Shown: positions 7,777-19,506 of the stretch, piece after piece
How the letters are laid out: every line of letters begins with the position of its first letter
Position numbering within the stretch: the first letter of the stretch is position 1
NCBI GenBank assembly: GCA_030537635.1
Contig: JAUNVM010000017.1
Span: 1 to 48,905 of the forward strand
From: Flaviflexus sp.
GTDB taxonomy: Bacteria > Actinomycetota > Actinomycetes > Actinomycetales > Actinomycetaceae
Reading direction: 5' to 3'
Length of the DNA: 48,905 nucleotides
The notes under the pieces: model-generated
What the model saw: the letters and a program-made list of their open reading frames with translations, nothing else
What the model was told of the DNA's origin: nothing
Databases searched by the model: none
Translations under genes and position numbers: made by a program

Positions 7777-9027
7777 ATGGACTCGCTTCAGATCACGGCT
7801 GCGGCCGTGGAGCCGGCGCTACTCGACCTGCCGTGGCAGCTGCCGCTCGAACAGTGGCCCGAAGAGACGATTGCCGCTCTCCCCCGCGGCATCTCCCGCC
7901 ACGTCGTGCGCTTCGTGCACCTTGGCGGCCGCGTCATCGCCATTAAAGAAATCGGCGAGGTTGTCGCTCACCACGAGTATGAGCTGCTGCGCGATCTGGA
8001 CCGGATTGGCGCCCCGGCCGTCACCCCCCTCGCGGTCATCACCGGCAGACGGGATGAGCAGGGCGAGCCGCTGGCGGCCGCCCTCGTCACCGAGCATCTG
8101 CCCTATTCGCTGCCCTACCGCGCCGTCTTCGGCAAGTGGGTGAAGCCGGAAACCGCCCACCGGCTCATCGACGCCCTGTCGGTCCTGCTCGTTCGCCTCC
8201 ACCTGCTCGGCTTCTACTGGGGCGATGTCTCCCTGTCGAATACGCTGTTCAGGCGAGATGCTGGCGCCTTTGCCGCCTATCTTGTCGACGCCGAAACCTC
8301 CCAGCTCTATGACGAGCTGTCCGTCGGCAAGCGCGAATACGATATCGATCTTGCTCGCACCAACATCATTGGCGAGCTCATGGACCTCCAGGCCGGCGAG
8401 CTCCTCGATGCCGACACCGATGTCATCCTCCTCGGCGACCGGCTGGTTGAGAGGTACGAAACCCTGTGGTCAGAGCTCACCGAACGTGAATCCTTCCGGG
8501 CCGATGAGCGGTGGCGGGTCACCGAGCGGATCAATCGGCTCAACATGCTCGGCTTCGACGTTGGCGAGCTCGCCATCACCTCCGACATCACCGGCACCTC
8601 CGTGTCCATCCAACCCAAGGTGGTTGACGCCGGCCACTACCACCGCCAGATCATGCGGCTCACCGGCCTGGATGTCGAGGAGAATCAGGGCCGGCGCATG
8701 CTCAACGACCTCGAACAGTATCGCGCGCTCACCGGCAGAGGCGGACAGCCACTGTCCTTCGTTGCCCACGACTGGATGCAAAACGTCTTCGAGCCCACCA
8801 TCTCCGCCATCCCCCGCGAGCTGCGCGGAAAGCTTGAACCCGCCGAGATCTTCCACGAGCTACTCGAGCACCGCTGGTACATGTCCGAGCGGGCCGGCCA
8901 CGACGTCACCATGGCCGACGCGGTGAAGTCCTACATCGACTCCATCCTCGTCCACCGCCGCGACGAAAAGTCCTTCCTCGACAGCCCCGGCGAGATCGAC
9001 CTGCCGCTCACCGACGACCAGTTCTAA
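7777..9027 (+). CDS. DUF4032 family protein with kinase-like motifs
   Basis: Function unknown. The 416 residues match the DUF4032 family, which is commonly found beside the MsiK/UgpC-type ATPase in actinobacteria. The N-terminal half carries the layout of an atypical protein or small-molecule kinase: VIAIK with Lys57, a possible partner Glu67, a catalytic-loop-like GDVSLSN (Asp150, Asn155) and VDAE with Asp171 at the metal-binding position. The C-terminal half (about 215-416) is helical and unassigned. No signal peptide or membrane segment is present, so it should be cytoplasmic. GGAGG lies 4 bases before the ATG. The gene is 50 bases downstream of the ATPase with a hairpin between. A role in controlling sugar uptake is plausible but only inferred from context. 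Confidence 0.82.
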   Translation: MDSLQITAAAVEPALLDLPWQLPLEQWPEETIAALPRGISRHVVRFVHLGGRVIAIKEIGEVVAHHEYELLRDLDRIGAPAVTPLAVITGRRDEQGEPLAAALVTEHLPYSLPYRAVFGKWVKPETAHRLIDALSVLLVRLHLLGFYWGDVSLSNTLFRRDAGAFAAYLVDAETSQLYDELSVGKREYDIDLARTNIIGELMDLQAGELLDADTDVILLGDRLVERYETLWSELTERESFRADERWRVTERINRLNMLGFDVGELAITSDITGTSVSIQPKVVDAGHYHRQIMRLTGLDVEENQGRRMLNDLEQYRALTGRGGQPLSFVAHDWMQNVFEPTISAIPRELRGKLEPAEIFHELLEHRWYMSERAGHDVTMADAVKSYIDSILVHRRDEKSFLDSPGEIDLPLTDDQF

Positions 9028-9156
9028 CGCCCTCCCCGGAGGCAGGTCCCGCATCCACCACGCCGCGGGGTCGTCCAACCGGATAGCGCTGGGTCGCGCG
9101 AAGGGTACTCGGCCGCGCAGATGATCGCGCAGCCGAGCTTGGGCAGAACGTGAGAT

Positions 9157-9180
9157 CGGGGGCGCACACGTGCGCCCCCG
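9157..9180. terminator. strong hairpin between convergent DUF4032 and asd genes
   Basis: CGGGGGCGCAC / GTGCGCCCCCG, an 11-bp perfect inverted repeat with a 2-base centre. It lies between a rightward and a leftward gene end, so it can serve both. There is no T-tract. Confidence 0.55.
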
Positions 9181-9217
9181 ACGTGATATCCAGCCCGCTG
9201 ATCCCGCGGGACTGGGC

Positions 9218-11514
<2,297 letters not shown>

Positions 11515-11589
11515 TTCAGTCTCCTCACGCGCGTCTCCTTATTCTCGGGCCCCCGCGCCTGGGACCCCGTCGCATCGGCGGCGATCGTC

Positions 11590-12237
11590 TCACTCAGTGG
11601 GAGAAGAATGGCCGGAACTGCCGCCCAACGTGGGCGTATTCACGGAAGTTCGCCCCTCGAAGGCCCTGGACAAGGTGATCTCATCGGCATATTCCAGGTC
11701 ACCGCCGACCGGCAGTCCGGAGGCCAACCGCGAGACTCGCACGCCCATGGGTGACAGTGCCCGGACCAGGTATGAGGCCGTGGCCTCGCCCTCGATGTTG
11801 GGATTCGTGGCGATGATGATCTCTTCAACCTCCGGGGTGAGACGGGAAAAGAGCTGACGGATCCTCAGGTCTTCCGGGCCGACACCATCGATCGGGTTAA
11901 TCGAGCCGCCGAGCACGTGGTATTTTCCTCGGAACTCCCGGGTCCGCTCGATCGCGACAATATCCTTCGGCTCCTCGACAACGCAGATAACGGCGGCCAC
12001 CCGGGCTGGATCGGAGCAGATGCGGCAGATCTGCTGCTCGGTGACGTTGCCGCACACCTCGCAAAAGCGCACCCGGGCCTTGACCTGGGTCATGGCGTCG
12101 ATGAGGCCCTCGACATCGGTCTCCTCGGCGGCGAGCAGGTGGAAGGCGATGCGCTGGGCGCTCTTGGGGCCGATGCCGGGCAGGCGACCCAGCTCGTCAA
12201 TGAGATCTTGAACGGCTCCGTCATAGACTCCAGCCAC
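11590..12237 (-). CDS. recR: recombination mediator protein RecR
   Basis: Works with RecO (and RecF) to load RecA on gapped DNA. The 215 residues contain the helix-hairpin-helix [20 protein letters not shown], a C4 zinc finger (CEVC...CRIC), a Toprim domain beginning CVVEEPKD and the C-terminal [19 protein letters not shown] wing. About 15 Ser/Thr/Gly-rich residues follow the usual end. The start is GTG at 12237, sharing one base with the dnaX stop (TAGTG), which indicates coupling with dnaX. Confidence 0.96.
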   Translation of the reverse strand: MAGVYDGAVQDLIDELGRLPGIGPKSAQRIAFHLLAAEETDVEGLIDAMTQVKARVRFCEVCGNVTEQQICRICSDPARVAAVICVVEEPKDIVAIERTREFRGKYHVLGGSINPIDGVGPEDLRIRQLFSRLTPEVEEIIIATNPNIEGEATASYLVRALSPMGVRVSRLASGLPVGGDLEYADEITLSRAFEGRTSVNTPTLGGSSGHSSPTE

Positions 12238-14948
12238 TACTGCTCCTCACCATCATCATCGTCATCTTCTTCGGACAGAATTGTGCCACCGAAGGCTTCG
12301 AGGACGGCTGCCACGCCAAAGGCATCCGCATCGGTTGCCAGCGGATCATCTGCCGAGACCTCCTCCTCTTCCGGAACCACATCCTCGGGCTCCGGGCTCG
12401 GCGCCGGAACGCCACGCTTGGCCCCAAGCTCGGCAAAGTTTGGCCGGGGAGGGGCTGCCGCGGCCGGAACACTTGGCAGATCGGTGGGCGGCGGGGAGGG
12501 CAGATCGACGAGCGAAAAGTCGAGGCCACTTGGCGGGGTCGTGGGCGGCACGGGAGGCATCGCCGGGAACTCTTCCCCGGCCTTGGCCTTCTCCACAGAA
12601 GGCGCGGGCCGCGCGGCTCCACCCTGCGCACCTCCGGCACCGTCACCGCCGGACGACGTGGGGCGGGCGGGAGACGAATCTGCCGACTGATACTCCCCAG
12701 CTTCCTCATCGTCCTCCCAGGCGTATTCCGGAACCGGGGGAAGCTCATGGTCACCGCTTCGCTCCGGCCGGGCAGATGCTCGCGCAGTGCGGGCCGAGCC
12801 TGGCTCCTCGCCGGGAGAGGGGGATGCTGCAAAGGCCTCGGCCGGACGATCCGAAGCGGGCTCATCGGCGGGAGAAGGGGCGGCGGGGACGGAGGAGACC
12901 GCCGGACTGGAGGGAACCGACTCGGCGGAGGATGCGGACGAGGCCGGGGCTGCGGAAGTAGCCTCGCTCGGGCTCGACGCGACCTCACCGGACGTAGGGC
13001 TCGCCTGCTTGGCAGCTGGCGTCCGAGACGGTGGCGCTGAGCTGACGGTTGAGTCTGAGACTTCCTCGGTCTTCCGGCTAGCCTGCGCGGGAGATTGCCG
13101 GCGCTCGGCGGCTCTCGCGGTCTGATCCGCCCGGGGGGCTACTGGCCGGCGCGGCCGTGAGTCGGCCTCCGCATCATCAGACGGCTCGCGTCCGGCCGCC
13201 TTGGATCCGGCGATGCGAGGCTCAACCGACACTGCGCACACCTGGGAGATCGCGGCGGCAAGATTGGCGGGATTTTGCCGGGAGAAGAAGCGTTGCGCCA
13301 TGCCCTCATTAGGGAAGGCAAGGAAAAGAGCATTCCCCTCCAGTCCCACAACGGTGGCGTGCTCGATGAGGGATGCCGTAATCCGGGAGGGGCCACCGCG
13401 CTGGTGCAGCGCCTGGCGAATATCGGACCAGCGAGCGGAAATATCCTCAGCTCCGGCCGAGGGGGTCGATGACGCCTGCGGTTCCGGCGCCGGCTCGCGG
13501 GAAGCCTGGGCCTCGGCTTGCTGCGCCGGCTTCTCCACCGGAGGCTGGGCTGCCGTGGCCTCCGAACGCGTGCCGGAAACACCTTGCGGCACGGCCTGCT
13601 CGGCCGCTGGCTGACCCTGGTTGGCGGGCTCGGCTGGCCCGGTCGAACGCCTGATCGCGGGCTCGGGCGGGGGTGTGGCGGGCACCGGCGGCCGGGACGG
13701 GGCCGGGGGCCGCACGGCGGGCTGAGCGTGCTTGGCCTGCTGTTCTTGCTCCTGGGCGGCCTGCTGGGACTTTTCTCGGGCGAGGCGCAGCGCCGCCTCG
13801 CGCGGGTCCTCCCCGGCGGGCCGGGAGGCTCGCTCGGCAATATCCCCGCCGGCGGTGGTGAGCAGGCGGGCACAGAGAAGTTCCAGCTGGAGGCGGGGTG
13901 AGGTGGCGCCCACCATCTTGGCCAGGGCGGCATTGGTGATGTCTGCCGATCGGGAGGCCCGGCCGGCTCCGAGGAGTTCAGCCTGTTCGCTCATCCGCTC
14001 GTACTGGTCTTCGGGCAGCGCCACCAGCACATCCTTGGCGGAGGTTCCCGCCAGGCACATAACGACAAGATCGCGCAGTCGCGCGAGGAGATCCTCAACG
14101 AACCGGCGCGGATCCTGACCGGACTGGACAACGCGGTTAACCGCCTGGAAAAGGGCGGCACCATCGGTATTCGCAAGCGCGTCAATCGTCTCATCGAGCA
14201 GCGCAGCGTCCGTATATCCGAGCAGGGAGACAACCGTCTCGTAATCCAGCTTGTTGTCGGTTGCGCCGCCGATGAGCTGATCCAGAACGGAGAGCGTGTC
14301 GCGCACCGAACCGGTTCCAGCTCGCACGACGAGGGGTAGCACCCCCGGGCCGACCTCCACACCTTCTTCCTCGCACAGATCCGCGAGGAAGGTTTCCAGG
14401 GTCTCCGGGGGGACCAGCCGGAACGGGTAGTGGTGGGTGCGAGAGCGAATGGTGCCAATGACTTTATCCGGCTCCGTGGTCGCGAAAACGAACTTCACGT
14501 GGGCCGGTGGCTCCTCGACAAGCTTGAGCAGGGCGTTGAATCCCTGCGGGGACACCATGTGGGCCTCGTCGATGATGAAAATCTTGTACCGGTCTCGCAC
14601 GGGAGCAAAGGTGGCGCGTTCGCACAGGTCACGAGCATCGTCAACGCTGCCGTGCGAGGCAGCATCCATCTCCACCACATCGAGAGATCCGCCACCATCG
14701 CGCGCAAGCTCAATGCACGATTCGCATTGACCGCACGGGGTGGCCACCGGCCCCTCGGCACAGTTGAGGCAGCGGGCGAGGATGCGGGCGGAGGTGGTTT
14801 TGCCGCAGCCGCGCGGCCCGGAGAAGAGATAGGCGTGGTTCGTGCGATGAGATTCCAGCGCCGCCATGAGCGGAACCGTCACGTGATCCTGACCGATGAC
14901 TTGTTCGAACGTCTCCGGCCGATAACGGCGATAAAGTGCGGTACCCAC
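12237..14948 (-). CDS. dnaX: DNA polymerase III subunits gamma/tau
   Basis: Clamp-loader ATPase that ties together the replisome. The 903 residues begin with AAA+ domains: Walker A GPRGCGKT (44-51), zinc-binding Cys63, Cys72, Cys75 and Cys78, Walker B IDEAHM, and the sensor/lid region up to about 370. Residues about 385-900 hold an Ala/Pro/Ser/Glu-rich low-complexity extension interrupted by a folded tau-like segment (about 490-590), and the protein ends in an acidic tail. It is longer than most bacterial DnaX proteins. The start is GTG 14948; TAGACT lies 7 bases before it and no ribosome binding site is seen. No A-rich slippage site for a frameshifted gamma form was noticed. recR follows with a one-base overlap. 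Confidence 0.96.
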   Translation of the reverse strand: MGTALYRRYRPETFEQVIGQDHVTVPLMAALESHRTNHAYLFSGPRGCGKTTSARILARCLNCAEGPVATPCGQCESCIELARDGGGSLDVVEMDAASHGSVDDARDLCERATFAPVRDRYKIFIIDEAHMVSPQGFNALLKLVEEPPAHVKFVFATTEPDKVIGTIRSRTHHYPFRLVPPETLETFLADLCEEEGVEVGPGVLPLVVRAGTGSVRDTLSVLDQLIGGATDNKLDYETVVSLLGYTDAALLDETIDALANTDGAALFQAVNRVVQSGQDPRRFVEDLLARLRDLVVMCLAGTSAKDVLVALPEDQYERMSEQAELLGAGRASRSADITNAALAKMVGATSPRLQLELLCARLLTTAGGDIAERASRPAGEDPREAALRLAREKSQQAAQEQEQQAKHAQPAVRPPAPSRPPVPATPPPEPAIRRSTGPAEPANQGQPAAEQAVPQGVSGTRSEATAAQPPVEKPAQQAEAQASREPAPEPQASSTPSAGAEDISARWSDIRQALHQRGGPSRITASLIEHATVVGLEGNALFLAFPNEGMAQRFFSRQNPANLAAAISQVCAVSVEPRIAGSKAAGREPSDDAEADSRPRRPVAPRADQTARAAERRQSPAQASRKTEEVSDSTVSSAPPSRTPAAKQASPTSGEVASSPSEATSAAPASSASSAESVPSSPAVSSVPAAPSPADEPASDRPAEAFAASPSPGEEPGSARTARASARPERSGDHELPPVPEYAWEDDEEAGEYQSADSSPARPTSSGGDGAGGAQGGAARPAPSVEKAKAGEEFPAMPPVPPTTPPSGLDFSLVDLPSPPPTDLPSVPAAAAPPRPNFAELGAKRGVPAPSPEPEDVVPEEEEVSADDPLATDADAFGVAAVLEAFGGTILSEEDDDDDGEEQ

Positions 14949-14955
14949 GCCGTCA

Positions 14956-14961
14956 AGTCTA
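14956..14961 (-). promoter_or_regulatory. -10-like TAGACT, leaderless arrangement at dnaX
   Basis: TAGACT on the minus strand, 7 bases before the GTG start; no Shine-Dalgarno sequence between. Confidence 0.45.
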
Positions 14962-15082
14962 CGGGCCGAGGCGACAAAAGCAGAACCCTATCGCCGCCAG
15001 CTCACCGTCAACACCCACATGTCCCGCCTTGTGGCGCCAATTGGGCCCTCAACATCGAGGCTGGTCGGAAGAGAAAAGACAA

Positions 15083-15170
15083 GACTCCCCACGCACCCGT
15101 CAGAGCCCGCGTACCCTTGCTGCCTTCCGACCCTGGGGGAGTTCCGCGCGATGACGTCACGTGGGGAGCC
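15083..15170 (-). ncRNA. ffs: signal recognition particle RNA (small bacterial 4.5S type)
   Basis: On the minus strand the universally conserved SRP helix 8 core GGTCGGAAGGCAGCAAGG is present. It is enclosed by a long stem closing with GGCTCCCCACG against CGTGGGGAGTC. A T-rich stretch (TTGTCTTTTCTC) follows the 3' arm as terminator. The RNA binds Ffh and guides membrane-protein targeting. End positions are estimates from the closing stem. Confidence 0.92.
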
Positions 15171-15177
15171 ATCACCC

Positions 15178-15183
15178 AGTGTA
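15178..15183 (-). promoter_or_regulatory. -10 element of SRP RNA gene
   Basis: TACACT on the minus strand, 7 bases before the predicted 5' end of the SRP RNA. The -35 is not clear. Confidence 0.45.
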
Positions 15184-15240
15184 GCGCAGAAGATGGCGAA
15201 GGGTACATTCGCAGATTTCGCGCTTGCGCCCCTCCTCCGC

Positions 15241-15246
15241 TAAGAT
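15241..15246 (+). promoter_or_regulatory. -10-like TAAGAT before tRNA-Ser
   Basis: TAAGAT 23 bases upstream of the mature tRNA-Ser 5' end. A TTTCGC 19 bases earlier is a poor -35. Confidence 0.35.
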
Positions 15247-15269
15247 AGTTGGGCACGCCATGCGTGCGA

Positions 15270-15354
15270 GGAGGATTCGCCTAGTGGCCTATGGCGCTCG
15301 CTTGGAAAGCGGGTTGGGTGCAAGCCCTCGGGGGTTCGAATCCCCCATCCTCCG
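15270..15354 (+). tRNA. tRNA-Ser (anticodon GGA)
   Basis: Acceptor GGAGGAT pairs with ATCCTCC. The anticodon stem CTCGC/GCGGG holds the loop TTGGAAA (GGA), a long serine-type variable arm follows, and the T-loop is GGGGGTTCGAATCCCCC. The discriminator G is followed by CAG, so the CCA tail is not encoded. Confidence 0.95.
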
Positions 15355-15368
15355 CAGAACAGACAAAT

Positions 15369-15405
15369 CTCGCGTCATCGTATGATGGCGCGAGTTTTAT
15401 TTTTA
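15369..15405 (+). terminator. intrinsic terminator of tRNA-Ser
   Basis: 11-bp stem CTCGCGTCATC / GATGGCGCGAG (one G-T wobble), loop GTAT, then TTTTATTTTT. The left arm is nearly the same as that of the tRNA-Thr(CGT) terminator at 45125-45161. Confidence 0.85.
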
Positions 15406-15622
15406 GCGGTTCGCATGGACGACGATTGACGAGTGGGGGACGAATACGTGGCGGCGTGAGTGTCACTCACCGGTGGTTCCCTCGGTGACCTTGAGCCCCG
15501 CGGGCCGCCCCTGTCTCCTCTCCACTCCCTGACTCTCTCGCACCTGGCTGGGCCGGCTGGCTGAGCCCATGTGTTGCGAGTATGGCCGGATTGGTGAACC
15601 GGCGCGATAAGGGCGCTAAGCT

Positions 15623-16204
15623 GTGAGCATGAATCAACGGGCCCAATACCGCCGGCGCTTACAGCAACGTCAGACCGTCATCTTCGGCACCCTCGCTCTC
15701 ATTATGGCGGTGGCGATGTTGTTGGCCTCTGCCTGGTGGACCGGCGTTCTTCCTTTCCCCTTTGGTCAGGAGTTCACGAAGAAGGAAGTCGTCGCCAAGG
15801 ATGTCGTTCCCTGCATTGTCGAGGGAACTCCCTCGGTGCCCAATTCCGATATCTCCGTGCGCGTCTATAACGCGACTAACCGGTCCGGTCTGGCCAACTC
15901 CGTCGCCGGAAAGCTTAAGGAGCAGGGCGTTGTGATCGTGGAAGAGGGAAACTGGAAGGGCACCAAGCCCCAATCCCCCACCGTGATTTACACCCCCTCT
16001 TCCGCGATTCCCGAGGCCTACACCCTGGCCCGCATGTTCCCCGAGGTCAAGGTCTTCCACGACCCGACGAGCTCAAAGAACCAGGTTCTCGACATCGTGC
16101 TCGGGGATAATTTCGAGGGTTTGAAGTCAGGTGATGATCTCGCCACCCTCGCGGACGGACAGGAGCTGACGAGCTTCGAGGGATGCCAGGAGATCGACCG
16201 CTAA
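15623..16204 (+). CDS. membrane-anchored LytR_C domain protein
   Basis: The 193 residues comprise a basic N-terminus, one transmembrane helix (about 20-41) and an external LytR_C domain (about 75-165), recognised by VRVYNATNRSGLANSVAGKL and a central region ending in a VLDIVLGD strand. LytR_C domains occur alone or fused to LCP wall-polymer ligases, so an envelope role is likely but the activity is unknown. The GTG start at 15623 has AAGGG 9 bases upstream; an ATG two codons later is possible but worse placed. Cys64 and Cys189 could form a disulfide. The gene faces an LCP-type gene ending 43 bases away, and the two may act together. Confidence 0.82.
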   Translation: MSMNQRAQYRRRLQQRQTVIFGTLALIMAVAMLLASAWWTGVLPFPFGQEFTKKEVVAKDVVPCIVEGTPSVPNSDISVRVYNATNRSGLANSVAGKLKEQGVVIVEEGNWKGTKPQSPTVIYTPSSAIPEAYTLARMFPEVKVFHDPTSSKNQVLDIVLGDNFEGLKSGDDLATLADGQELTSFEGCQEIDR

Positions 16205-16247
16205 CAGCGCCTACTCCGGGCCACTAGGCACCGTTCCGACTGCTTCC

Positions 16248-17153
16248 TTACCGCACCGGTCGATCCTCGAACACCGGCACACGTCCTTCGCCCAGAGCCT
16301 CGGCAAGGGCGGCCAGTCCGACGGAGTCGAGGTACACCACGGATTGTTTCCCCTCCCAGCCCAGGCCGGCAACAGGAGCGGTGCCAAAGCGGGCTTCTCG
16401 CATGGCCCCCACGAGGGTAATCATCTCCCCAACATCCGCCTGCCCGCCATCAACCACGATGACTTGAAGGAGGTCCGGCGCCAACGACGCTGCGGCGGCT
16501 GGATCAATCTGCTCGGCGAGCGCTCCCAGCACCGCCTGCTGGCGCACGATCCGGTCCAGGTCACCGCGGGGAAGCGATGCCCGTTCACGCACGAAGGACA
16601 GAGCCTCGTCGCCGTCAAGGATTCTCGTGCCGTCGACGGTGTCGATTTCCACCGGCCCCACCGCGTCAATGACGCTCACAAACCCCGTCATGTCCACCGC
16701 GTAGACGTGTTCGATGGGCTGGCCGAGCAGCTCGGAGACCGTGGCCTTAGCAAGCTCGGGTCCGCCCCAGGCATAGGCGGCATTGATCTTGGCCTCGCCG
16801 TGGCCGGGGATGTTCACCCACGAGTCTCGCGGCAGCGACACAATGACGGGATCGGATCCGGGAGCGATGACCATGAGCACGTCCGAGCGCACCCCGCCGA
16901 GCCGCCAATCCCCCGGCCCAGCATCCACGCCAACAAGCAGTGACAGTTTCTCCGCGTGCCGCTCGCTGTCGCCCTGCGCCGCCGGCTCGGGTGTTCCCAC
17001 GGCGGAGGCTTGCGCCGTCGGCTCGCTGGTCCCCGACGTGGTCGGGTCAGCCTGCTCGGTCGAATTGATCTCACCACCGCTCGGGGCGGGCTGCCCGGCC
17101 GCGCAAGCGCCAAGCACGAGAGCGCAGGCGCAGGCGAGCAGCGTGCGTCTCAT
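16248..17153 (-). CDS. LytR-CpsA-Psr (LCP) family lipoprotein
   Basis: The 301 residues carry a type II signal peptide with lipobox LGAC (Cys17), a Ser/Thr/Pro/Glu-rich linker (18-68) and an LCP domain. LCP landmarks are GVDAGPGDWRLGGVRSDVLMV-like strands (an R-S-D motif), SLPRDSWV, KINAAYAWGG and a late FVRER...GDLDRIVRQQ segment holding the conserved arginines. LCP enzymes attach teichoic acids, capsule or glycoproteins to peptidoglycan. Most have a transmembrane N-terminus, so lipid anchoring is unusual. The domain is compact and the stretch after RQQ differs from typical LCP proteins, so activity is uncertain. The ATG overlaps the upstream stop by 4 bases, making it the last gene of the cysS operon. 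Confidence 0.83.
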   Translation of the reverse strand: MRRTLLACACALVLGACAAGQPAPSGGEINSTEQADPTTSGTSEPTAQASAVGTPEPAAQGDSERHAEKLSLLVGVDAGPGDWRLGGVRSDVLMVIAPGSDPVIVSLPRDSWVNIPGHGEAKINAAYAWGGPELAKATVSELLGQPIEHVYAVDMTGFVSVIDAVGPVEIDTVDGTRILDGDEALSFVRERASLPRGDLDRIVRQQAVLGALAEQIDPAAAASLAPDLLQVIVVDGGQADVGEMITLVGAMREARFGTAPVAGLGWEGKQSVVYLDSVGLAALAEALGEGRVPVFEDRPVR

Positions 17154-18577
17154 GAGCCGGATGGTAGCGAGGAGTCGGGACCGGAGTTATCCGTCGGCTT
17201 CGCCTTGGCAGATGCATCGTTATCCGCCTGCGGACGTCCCCGATCGGGGTGGCGTTCCTGGGCGGCGATCTCCTCGCGCTGGGAACGGGCTTCGGCGGCG
17301 AGAATGGCAAGCTTTTGGGCTGCCTCACTGCGCTGCATGGCCTCTTGAATCCACTGGGTGGTGAGCACCCGGGAGACGGCATTGACCATGAGGAAGGCGC
17401 CAATTCCGGCCACCCACTTCGAGGCCTTGCCCCTACCCGAGCGCAGGGCGCCGGCGAACACGGTGCCACCCACCGCAGCCTGGGTGGAGGCCACCGCGTT
17501 CATGAGGGCGGGATGATCGAGGTAGAGCTTGCGGTAGTACTTCCACATCTTCGGCCCGGCCACCCCGTGCCCGGAAATTTCGAGTGCGATCACATCTCGC
17601 ATGGTCTCCCGGAAAGAGGAGGAGCCAAACACCTCGGCCCCGGGCAGTCCATCCACGCCGAGCCGGCCCTCGAGAATATCAACGATCTCGGGCGGCAGTC
17701 CCATGGCCTGGATGAAGAAGGCCGGTCCCATGTGCGGGCCCTCGAGAAGCGCCCGGCGCACACCGGCTGCGGAGGCCTGCTCGGTTTCGAGGATGGCGCG
17801 GCGGGCTACTGCTCCGGCACCGAGCTGCTCATCGGCAAATTCTCGGGCGGCCTCCTCCTCTTCCATCCAGTCCAGTAGGGGAAGCTGACCCTCCTTCCAC
17901 AGCCAGGTGACGGGACGGTGGTTATCGACATTGATGACGAGCTTGGGTCCTTCGGGGCCCTGGGTGGTGAGGGTGAGAAGGAAGACCGGGCGGGGGAAGA
18001 TTCGCTTGCGCACATCCACCCCGGAGCTGGCCACGGCCGCCCGCAGATGACCGTGGGGCATGACCGCGAGGGAGACCTTAGCCGAGGAGGCAAGGGCTGG
18101 CACCTCGGCGAGAACCATGTCGGAGAGGATGAGCACGGGGGCTTCGTCAACCTCCTCCTCATCCTCGTCGTCTTCGTCTTCCGGGGTTTGCGCGGAGGCA
18201 ACCTGGAGGGAGGGCTGCTCGGCGAGGCGGGTAAGAATATCGACATCATCATCCACGTCGATATCGACTTCCCCGAGGTCGAGATCGCCGTAGCGGATCT
18301 CCGAGCCAAGCGCGATCTGGGATTTGCGGAACGCGGCATCCATCTGGTCGACGAGCTCGGCAAGCGGCATGCCGGGGATAACAGAGCCTTCATCATCGAG
18401 TACCGCAATCCGGCGGCGGCGGCCCGTCACCGCGATCTCAAGCTCGAAGTGCTCATCGACCGCCCGGGCGCGGCCGAGAACCCGCTGGGTGGCGAAGAAC
18501 TCCTGAAAGATCTCGGGGGTAAACAGGTGCGGGTCCAGGCGGTAGATCTCCCCGGTAACCGGGCGCCACATCGTCAT
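17150..18577 (-). CDS. conserved hypothetical protein in the cysS-rlmB operon
   Basis: Not recognised. The 475 residues have an N-terminal domain (about 1-120) with several Arg/Asp-rich strands, a very acidic insert at about 132-146, then a central mixed alpha/beta region. There follows a segment beginning SSFRETMRDVIALEISGHG, one probable hydrophobic helix (about 393-412, AGIGAFLMVNAVSRV) and a hydrophilic Gln/Glu/Lys-rich tail. No signal peptide is present. The start ATG overlaps the rlmB stop by 4 bases and the stop overlaps the LCP gene start by 4 bases, so it is translated with both. It may be a membrane-associated partner of wall assembly or of translation, but nothing in the sequence decides this. 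Confidence 0.75.
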   Translation of the reverse strand: MTMWRPVTGEIYRLDPHLFTPEIFQEFFATQRVLGRARAVDEHFELEIAVTGRRRRIAVLDDEGSVIPGMPLAELVDQMDAAFRKSQIALGSEIRYGDLDLGEVDIDVDDDVDILTRLAEQPSLQVASAQTPEDEDDEDEEEVDEAPVLILSDMVLAEVPALASSAKVSLAVMPHGHLRAAVASSGVDVRKRIFPRPVFLLTLTTQGPEGPKLVINVDNHRPVTWLWKEGQLPLLDWMEEEEAAREFADEQLGAGAVARRAILETEQASAAGVRRALLEGPHMGPAFFIQAMGLPPEIVDILEGRLGVDGLPGAEVFGSSSFRETMRDVIALEISGHGVAGPKMWKYYRKLYLDHPALMNAVASTQAAVGGTVFAGALRSGRGKASKWVAGIGAFLMVNAVSRVLTTQWIQEAMQRSEAAQKLAILAAEARSQREEIAAQERHPDRGRPQADNDASAKAKPTDNSGPDSSLPSGS

Positions 18578-19506
18578 GATTGTTCCTTCCGGCGGCGGGC
18601 AATGTCGTAGAGAACCACCCCGGTTGCCACCGCCGCGTTGAGCGATTCAACCCCGGTGATGGGAATGGAGACGAGCTGATCACAGCGCTCGGCCACGAGC
18701 CTGGACAGGCCCCGGCCCTCCGAGCCGGTGACGATGACGAGCGGCATGTCAAACAGCTCAAGATCGGGCAGCGAGACCTCGCCCGCCCCGTCGGTGCCGA
18801 CAATGAAGTATCCGCGCTCCTTGAGTTCGGTGAGCGTCCGGGCCAGGTTTGTCACCCGGGCGACGGGCAGGCGGGCGGCCGCCCCGGCCGATACTTTCCA
18901 GACGGCCTCGTTGATGGAGGCGGAGCGGCGCTGCGGAATAATGACCCCGGCCGCTCCAAACGCGCAGCCGGAACGCAGGACGGCCCCAAGATTGTGCGGA
19001 TCGGTGACCGAATCGAGGGCGATCAGCAGACCGGGATGAGAATCCCGCTCAATGAGTTCCTCCAGGCTCGCGTACTCATAGGGCGGGGATTCGATGGCGA
19101 TGCCCTGGTGGACGGCACCATCGGTGATCCGGTCGAGCTGCGAGCGGCTGACCTCGTGCACGGGTGCGTCAAGCGCGGTGGCGGTGCGCAGAATTTCCGA
19201 GACCCGATCATCATTGGCGGCGGCCCCGGCCAGGAAGACCTGGGTGAGGGGAATGCCGGCGCGGACGGCCTCAACCGCGGCATTGCGTCCGGCGATGATC
19301 TCGGCATCCTCAGCGGGGCGAATCTTAGCCGGCAGCTCGCGGGCCTTCTCCCGGGCGGCCCGGGCGGCCTCGCGGCGCTCCCGCTCCTTCTTGCGCTGAT
19401 GGGCGGGATGGTAGACGCGATCCTCGGCCTTCGGGGTGGGGCCCTTGCCCTCGAGGCCTCGCCGGCGCTGCCCGCCGGATCCTACCCTGGGTCCCTTCTT
19501 CTTCAT
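18574..19506 (-). CDS. rlmB: 23S rRNA 2'-O-methyltransferase, RlmB/TrmH family
   Basis: SpoU/TrmH-type SAM-dependent enzyme, probably methylating the ribose of G2251 (E. coli numbering) in 23S rRNA. The 310 residues include a Lys/Arg-rich N-terminal extension (1-65), an RNA-binding L30e-like domain beginning IIAGRNAAVEAV (about 70-140) and a trefoil-knot SPOUT domain with ALDSVTDPHNLGAVLRS, TGSEGRGLS and SIPITGVESLNAAVA. It overlaps cysS by ATGA at 19503-19506 and the next gene by ATGA at 18574-18577. The cysS-rlmB pairing is common in actinobacteria. Confidence 0.95.
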   Translation of the reverse strand: MKKKGPRVGSGGQRRRGLEGKGPTPKAEDRVYHPAHQRKKERERREAARAAREKARELPAKIRPAEDAEIIAGRNAAVEAVRAGIPLTQVFLAGAAANDDRVSEILRTATALDAPVHEVSRSQLDRITDGAVHQGIAIESPPYEYASLEELIERDSHPGLLIALDSVTDPHNLGAVLRSGCAFGAAGVIIPQRRSASINEAVWKVSAGAAARLPVARVTNLARTLTELKERGYFIVGTDGAGEVSLPDLELFDMPLVIVTGSEGRGLSRLVAERCDQLVSIPITGVESLNAAVATGVVLYDIARRRKEQS

